From: Streptomyces sp. M92
Lineage (GTDB): Bacteria > Actinomycetota > Actinomycetes > Streptomycetales > Streptomycetaceae
Direction of reading: 5' to 3'
Assembly: GCF_028473745.1 (NCBI RefSeq)
Contig: NZ_CP101137.1
Location: 7,323,501-7,387,500, forward strand
DNA: 64,000 nucleotides
A program made the position numbers and the translations under genes. Position 1 is the stretch's first letter, and every line of letters begins with the position of its first letter. This document shows positions 60,031-64,000 of this stretch, piece after piece. The notes under the pieces are model-generated. The model ran no database searches. It saw only the letters and a program-made list of their open reading frames with translations, and was not told the DNA's origin.

Positions 60031-60815
60031 GACGTGCGCCCCCGGGCGTCGAAGTCCTTCATGCGGTCGAGGACGGCCTCCGCGGTCGGCCGGTGCATCT
60101 CGTCGACGATCCGGCCGTCGGCGAGGTACAGCACCCGGTCCGCGTAGCTTGCGGCCACCGGGTCGTGGGTGACCATCACGATGGTCTGGCCCAGCTCGTC
60201 CACCGACCGGCGCAGGAAGCCCAGCACCTCGGCGCCGGCCCGCGAGTCGAGGTTGCCGGTCGGCTCGTCACCGAAGATGATCTCGGGGCGGGCGGCCAGC
60301 GCCCGCGCCACGGCGACACGCTGCTGCTGGCCGCCGGAGAGCTGGGTCGGCCGGTGCTTGAGCCGCCCGGCGAGCCCGACGGTCTCCACGACCCGCTCCA
60401 GCCACGCCCGGTCGTACTTGCGGCCGGCGATGTCCATGGGCAGCGTGATGTTCTCGATCGCGTTCAGCGTCGGAAGCAGGTTGAAAGCCTGGAAGATGAA
60501 ACCGATCCGGTCCCGGCGCAGCTGCGTGAGCTTCTTGTCCTTCAGGCCGGTTATCTGGGTCTCGTCGAGGTAGATCTGCCCGCCGGTGACGGTGTCCAGG
60601 CCCGCCAGGCAGTGCATCAGCGTCGACTTGCCGGAGCCCGACGGCCCCATGATCGCGGTGAACTGACCGCGGGCGATGTCCACGTCCACGTGGTCCAGGG
60701 CGACGACCCGGGTCTCGCCCGCCCCGTACGCCTTCACGACCTGGCGCGCCCGCGCGGCAACGGCCGTACGCCCTCCAGTGCTCCCGTGTGCGGGAATACT
60801 TACGGCCGATGTCAT
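60027..60815 (-). CDS. ABC transporter ATP-binding protein (second cassette)
   Basis: This 262-residue ATPase has Walker A MGPSGSGKSTLMHCLAGLD, Q loop FIFQAFNLLPTLNAIEN, signature LSGGQQQRVAVARAL, Walker B IIFGDEPTGNLDSRAG and switch His VMVTHDPVAASYADRV. Long stretches are identical to the first cassette's ATPase. The ATG at 60815 follows AGGAGA. It is first in a two-gene operon with the permease. A 500-bp regulatory-looking region lies upstream. Confidence 0.93.
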   Translation of the reverse strand: MTSAVSIPAHGSTGGRTAVAARARQVVKAYGAGETRVVALDHVDVDIARGQFTAIMGPSGSGKSTLMHCLAGLDTVTGGQIYLDETQITGLKDKKLTQLRRDRIGFIFQAFNLLPTLNAIENITLPMDIAGRKYDRAWLERVVETVGLAGRLKHRPTQLSGGQQQRVAVARALAARPEIIFGDEPTGNLDSRAGAEVLGFLRRSVDELGQTIVMVTHDPVAASYADRVLYLADGRIVDEMHRPTAEAVLDRMKDFDARGRTS

Positions 60816-61315
60816 GTCAAGTCTCCTATGTCGGTCATCACCTGTGCCGGCGGTGCCGGCGGTGAACGCTGAGCGCCACCGTCGGCGGTGCGGGCTTCAC
60901 AACGGGTCGTGCGATGGAACGTGTCGCTGCTGCGTTTCGCTGCTACGTCGAAGAGTGTGGCCGGAACCGGGTGCCGAGCGCGCTGAGGTACAGCGCACTC
61001 TTCTGCTGGGGAAAACCCCACCCCCACGGGTCCGGTTCGCCGCCCCCCAGCGGCGTAAAGCCAGATTAAGGACTCCGCCGGGCCCCTCTCGTCCTCCGTC
61101 GGTACGAACCCTCCCCGACCCGTAGTACGGAGGTACCCCTAGGGGCAGTCCACCCTCCGGCGGAGCCGGACTCAGGGTGGCCTCCGCCTCGGGATCCGCC
61201 TCAGGGTCCGCCTCGGGACGCACCGAGCATCCACCCTCCCGCGACGTCGGGGTCAAGTGGGAAGCTGATCCCCGCGGATGGATGCAGGGGGAACACAACC
61301 GGAGGGGGCCCACGG
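60816..61315. promoter_or_regulatory. 500-bp divergent region between ABC cassette and MFS exporter
   Basis: Both genes are read outward from here. It contains TGGGGAAAACCCCA (near 61010), a 10-bp palindrome CCCCTAGGGG (61136-61145) immediately after GTACGGAGGTAC (61125-61136), and a 12-bp tandem repeat of the GCCTCGGGATCC type (about 61183-61222). These look like regulator-binding sites, but I cannot name the factor. No gene seen. Confidence 0.45.
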
Positions 61316-62842
61316 GTGGACGACACCAGGTCCGCGGTGGACGAGGCCGCACCCGGCACGGGCCCGGACCGGCGCGGTGCCGTCGTCGCCGCGCTGATGC
61401 TCGCGATGGCGCTGTCGGCGCTCGACGCCACCATCGTCTCCACCGCCGTCCCGCAGATCGTCGGCGACCTCGGCGGCTTCTCCCTCTTCTCCTGGCTCTT
61501 CTCCGGCTACCTGCTGGCCGTCACCGTCACGCTCCCCGTCTACGGCAAGCTCTCCGACACCTTCGGCCGCAAGCCGGTCCTGGTGGTGGGCGCGGCGCTG
61601 TTCCTCCTCGGCTCCCTGCTGTGCGCGCTGGCCTGGAACATGGCCGCCCTCATCGCCTTCCGCGTCCTCCAGGGCCTGGGCGGCGGCGCGCTGCAGGGCA
61701 CGGTGCAGACCCTCGCCGCCGACCTGTACCCGCTCAAGGAGCGGCCCAGGATCCAGGCCCGGCTGTCCACCGTGTGGGCGGTGTCGGCGGTCGCCGGCCC
61801 CGGCCTCGGGGGCGTGCTGGCCACGTACGCCGACTGGCGCTGGATCTTCCTCATCAACCTGCCGATCGGCGCCCTCGCCCTGTGGCTGATCGTCCGTCAC
61901 CTGCACGAGCCGCCGCGCGACGAGTCCTCACGGGAGGGCGACGGCACGCGCGCGCGGGTCGACTGGGCGGGCGCGCTGGCCGTGTTCGCCTGCGGGGGCG
62001 TGCTGCTCACCGCCTTGGTGCAGGGCGGGGTGGCCTGGCCATGGCTGTCGGCACCCTCGCTCGCCCTGTTCACCGCCGGTCTCGTCCTGCTGGCGGCCGT
62101 GGTGGTGATCGAGCGCCGCGCGGCGGAGCCGGTCATCCCCGGCTGGGTGTGGCGCCGCCGCACGATCGCCGCGGTGAACCTCGCGCTCGGCGCGCTGGGC
62201 GTACTCATGGTGGCGCCGACCGTGTTCCTGCCCACCTACGCCCAGTCGGTGCTGGGCCTGGCGCCCGTGGCGGCCGGTTTCGTCCTGTCCGTGTGGACGC
62301 TGAGCTGGCCGGTGTCGGCGGCCCTGAGCCAGCACGTGTACCGCAGGATCGGCTTCCGCGACACGGCGATGCTCGGCATCGGCACCGCCTCCCTGCTCCT
62401 GTTCGCCTTCCCCTTCCTCCCCTACCCCGGCGAGGCCTGGCAGCCGACGCTGCTGATGCTGCTGCTCGGCGGCGCGCTCGGCCTGTTCCAGCTGCCGCTC
62501 ATCGTCGGCGTCCAGTCGACGGTCGGCTGGGCGGAGCGGGGCACGGCGACCGCGTCCGTGCTCTTCTGCCGCCAGACCGGCCAGACCGTCGGCGCGGCGG
62601 CCTTCGGCGCGATCGCCAACGGGGTGCTGGCCGCACGGCTCGGCGGGGCGGGCGGGGGCGGCACCGGGGATCTCGACTCCGTGACCCGGGCGCTGGATTC
62701 GGGCACCGCCGGGGAGCCCGTACGGCGGGCGATCGCCGACGCCGTGCACGCGGTCTACCTGGGCGCGGCGGGCGCGGCGGCGCTGGCGTTCCTGGTGCTG
62801 CTGCTGGTGGCGCCGCGCCGGTTCCCGGTGCTCCAGGATTGA
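61316..62842 (+). CDS. DHA2-type MFS drug exporter
   Basis: This 508-residue transporter has about 14 membrane helices. LSALDATIVSTAVPQIVGDL is motif D1 of the 14-helix drug:H+ antiporters, with YGKLSDTFGRKPVLVVG (motif A) and SAVAGPGLGGVLATYADWRW (motif C) following. It probably exports a toxic compound. The GTG at 61316 has GGAGGGGG upstream. No TetR-type repressor gene is adjacent, which is unusual for this class. It diverges from the second ABC cassette. Confidence 0.92.
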   Translation: MDDTRSAVDEAAPGTGPDRRGAVVAALMLAMALSALDATIVSTAVPQIVGDLGGFSLFSWLFSGYLLAVTVTLPVYGKLSDTFGRKPVLVVGAALFLLGSLLCALAWNMAALIAFRVLQGLGGGALQGTVQTLAADLYPLKERPRIQARLSTVWAVSAVAGPGLGGVLATYADWRWIFLINLPIGALALWLIVRHLHEPPRDESSREGDGTRARVDWAGALAVFACGGVLLTALVQGGVAWPWLSAPSLALFTAGLVLLAAVVVIERRAAEPVIPGWVWRRRTIAAVNLALGALGVLMVAPTVFLPTYAQSVLGLAPVAAGFVLSVWTLSWPVSAALSQHVYRRIGFRDTAMLGIGTASLLLFAFPFLPYPGEAWQPTLLMLLLGGALGLFQLPLIVGVQSTVGWAERGTATASVLFCRQTGQTVGAAAFGAIANGVLAARLGGAGGGGTGDLDSVTRALDSGTAGEPVRRAIADAVHAVYLGAAGAAALAFLVLLLVAPRRFPVLQD

Positions 62843-63039
62843 ACTCGCGGGCCGCCGGACCCGACAAAGGCGCGGGTCAACGCGGGTAACACCCCGAGGG
62901 CGGCGCAGCAGGCGCATACCGACCGATCAGTTCGGCCAAAACGCAGCGCCCCACATGACCGGCGAGTAGCGTGCGTGGCCCCCACCCCCACCTCCCTGCG
63001 GTCCGCCCACCGGACCCGAGCCACGCAAGGAGCCCCGGG

Positions 63040-63363
63040 ATGTCCTACGCCCCGTCCCTGTCGTACCCGCACAGTCCGCCACCAGGCCGGGCTGCTCAGC
63101 ACCCTCATCGGCGGCTCGCTGGCCGTCCTGCTGCTGATGCCAGGCACCAACCTGGTCTCCGGCTCACCCGTCTCGGCGTTCCCCGACGCCGACTTCAACC
63201 GGTTTCCGTTCACCACGACGGCCTGGTCTCCATCCCCCTGGGCTTCGCCTGCGGCTGGCTGGGCACCATGCTCTCCGGCCGGCGCGAGGCGGAGGAACAG
63301 CGCCGGCACTACGAGGCCGTGGAGGGCTGGATCCTGGCGGGCGCGGTCCGCAGAGGGGAGTGA
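63040..63363 (+). pseudogene. Frameshifted remnant of a sodium:solute (acetate-type) symporter C-terminus
   Basis: Two frames join into one family-like sequence. Frame b (from about 63074) reads VRHQAGLLSTLIGG, a hydrophobic helix, then FPDADFNRFPFTT. A one-base deletion near 63211-63222 shifts to the next frame, reading GLVSIPLGFACGWLGTMLSG and ending RHYEAVEGWILAGAVRRGE. This is the last transmembrane part and tail of ActP-like SSS symporters; the first approximately 430 residues are missing. An ATG with AAGGAG at 63040 opens a frame that reads Ser/Pro-rich sequence into the wrong phase. Confidence 0.75.
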
Positions 63364-63385
63364 CGGCGACGCCGACGGTACGGCG

Positions 63386-64000
63386 TCACTCCACCGCCCG
63401 GCCCGTCAGCGCACTGAGGTTGCTGCGCACGGACGCCACATGGGCCTGGAGTTCGTCCCACCGCTCCCCGTGCTCGTGCAGCACCCGCTCCGTCTCGCGG
63501 GCGATCCGCTCCTGACGGGCCCGGGCCCCGGCTACCGTCTCGGACGCCCGGGCCCGGGCCTCCTCCTGCCACCGCACGGCCGTTTCCTCCGCCTCGGCCA
63601 GCTCCGCCCTCGCCTCGGACAGCTCCCGTTCGGCGCGCGCCAAAAGCTCCGCGTGGTGCGCGTCCGCGGCCCGCGACGCCTCCTCCCGCGCACGCTCCTG
63701 CGCCGCCGCCCGCTCGGCGTGCTCCCTGTTCTGCTCGGCCAGCATCCCGGTGGTCCGCCTCCGCATCTCGCGCAGCGCGGCCAGCGCCTGCCCCCTGCCT
63801 GCCTTCACCTCGCGCCGCGCCGCGATCCGCACCTCGTCGGCCTCCGCCCGCGCCGCCTCCAGCCGCTGCCGGTGCCGCTCGTCGGCCTGCGCGCGTACGT
63901 CGTCGGCGTGCGCCTGCGCCGCCTCGCGCACCCCGGCCGCGTACGCCCGCGCGTCGGCCAGCATGCCGTCCGCCTCGGCCCGCGCCCCCTCCCGGACGGC
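63386..64000 (-). CDS. Coiled-coil protein, 5' end cut by the window edge
   Basis: At least 205 residues are visible, continuing through an internal Met at 63964 to the window end. The protein is almost entirely Ala/Glu/Arg-rich heptad coiled coil (AAQERAREEASRAADAHHAE; ARAERELSEARAELAEAEET). Streptomyces proteins of this type include DivIVA/Scy/FilP-like and 'cellulose-binding' coiled-coil proteins. The missing N-terminus would decide. It ends with GRAVE just after the symporter remnant. Confidence 0.75.
   Translation of the reverse strand, partial: AVREGARAEADGMLADARAYAAGVREAAQAHADDVRAQADERHRQRLEAARAEADEVRIAARREVKAGRGQALAALREMRRRTTGMLAEQNREHAERAAAQERAREEASRAADAHHAELLARAERELSEARAELAEAEETAVRWQEEARARASETVAGARARQERIARETERVLHEHGERWDELQAHVASVRSNLSALTGRAVE

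Overview
The window is a stretch of very GC-rich actinobacterial chromosome. Strong G/C bias at third codon positions, frequent GTG and TTG starts, GGAGG-type ribosome sites, and the gene set (partner-switched SigI, a hut cluster with hutF, divIC-eno-rpf, mfd, Ser/Thr kinase, bldA tRNA) all point to Streptomyces. The gene order resembles what I recall of the S. coelicolor core chromosome around eno, rpfA and mfd. It is mostly core rather than island DNA: I see no prophage, integrase, CRISPR array, rRNA or complete insertion sequence. One small inverted-repeat-bounded element lies at the left edge.

Layout. 0-4.4 kb: an OmpR-type two-component pair whose kinase gene ends at the small element, then a POT peptide transporter. 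4.4-5.4 kb: non-coding-looking DNA with four copies of a 93-bp tandem repeat. 5.5-9.6 kb: a SigI partner-switch module (PrsI anti-sigma kinase, ArsI antagonist, SigI), followed by a membrane protein that appears to fuse ECF-sigma-like regions, a zinc-binding anti-sigma-like segment, one membrane helix and an external ricin-type lectin domain. 9.6-15.1 kb: a leftward histidine-utilisation operon, hutU - M20 amidohydrolase - hutF - hutI. It diverges from a PLP decarboxylase-like gene across a palindromic operator. 16.8-26.3 kb: a membrane protein, an RpiR regulator, cystathionine beta-synthase, a secreted SGNH esterase, a thiolase and small conserved genes. 26.5-28.6 kb: pobA, an FMN reductase behind a SoxR-type promoter, and the tRNA-Leu(UAA) gene bldA.

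29-35.4 kb: a MacB/FtsX-type ABC cassette, a cyclopropane-fatty-acid-synthase-like methyltransferase and a type II NADH dehydrogenase, with a Rex-like site upstream of the last. 35.9-41.8 kb: ppx - DUF501 - divIC - eno, then two resuscitation-promoting-factor (Rpf) muralytic enzymes; the eno-proximal one sits behind a c-di-AMP (ydaO) riboswitch. 41.9-49.8 kb: P450 coupled to mazG, a SurA-like lipoprotein, a Ser/Thr kinase coupled to a proline-rich membrane protein, and an orphan N6-type DNA methylase. 50-53.5 kb: small secreted proteins, a GNAT acetyltransferase, an HNH-type lipoprotein and an antitoxin-like protein. 53.5-64 kb: mfd, a second FtsX-type ABC cassette paralogous to the first, a DHA2 MFS exporter, a frameshifted symporter remnant, and a coiled-coil gene cut by the window edge.

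The main themes are envelope and stress sensing (SigI switch, ECF-lectin fusion, kinase, two ABC cassettes), redox control (SoxR- and Rex-like sites), cell-wall growth (divIC, rpf) and development (bldA). Starts were moved inward from the longest open frame wherever a ribosome site or family length decided. All motif assignments are by eye. No database search was possible.
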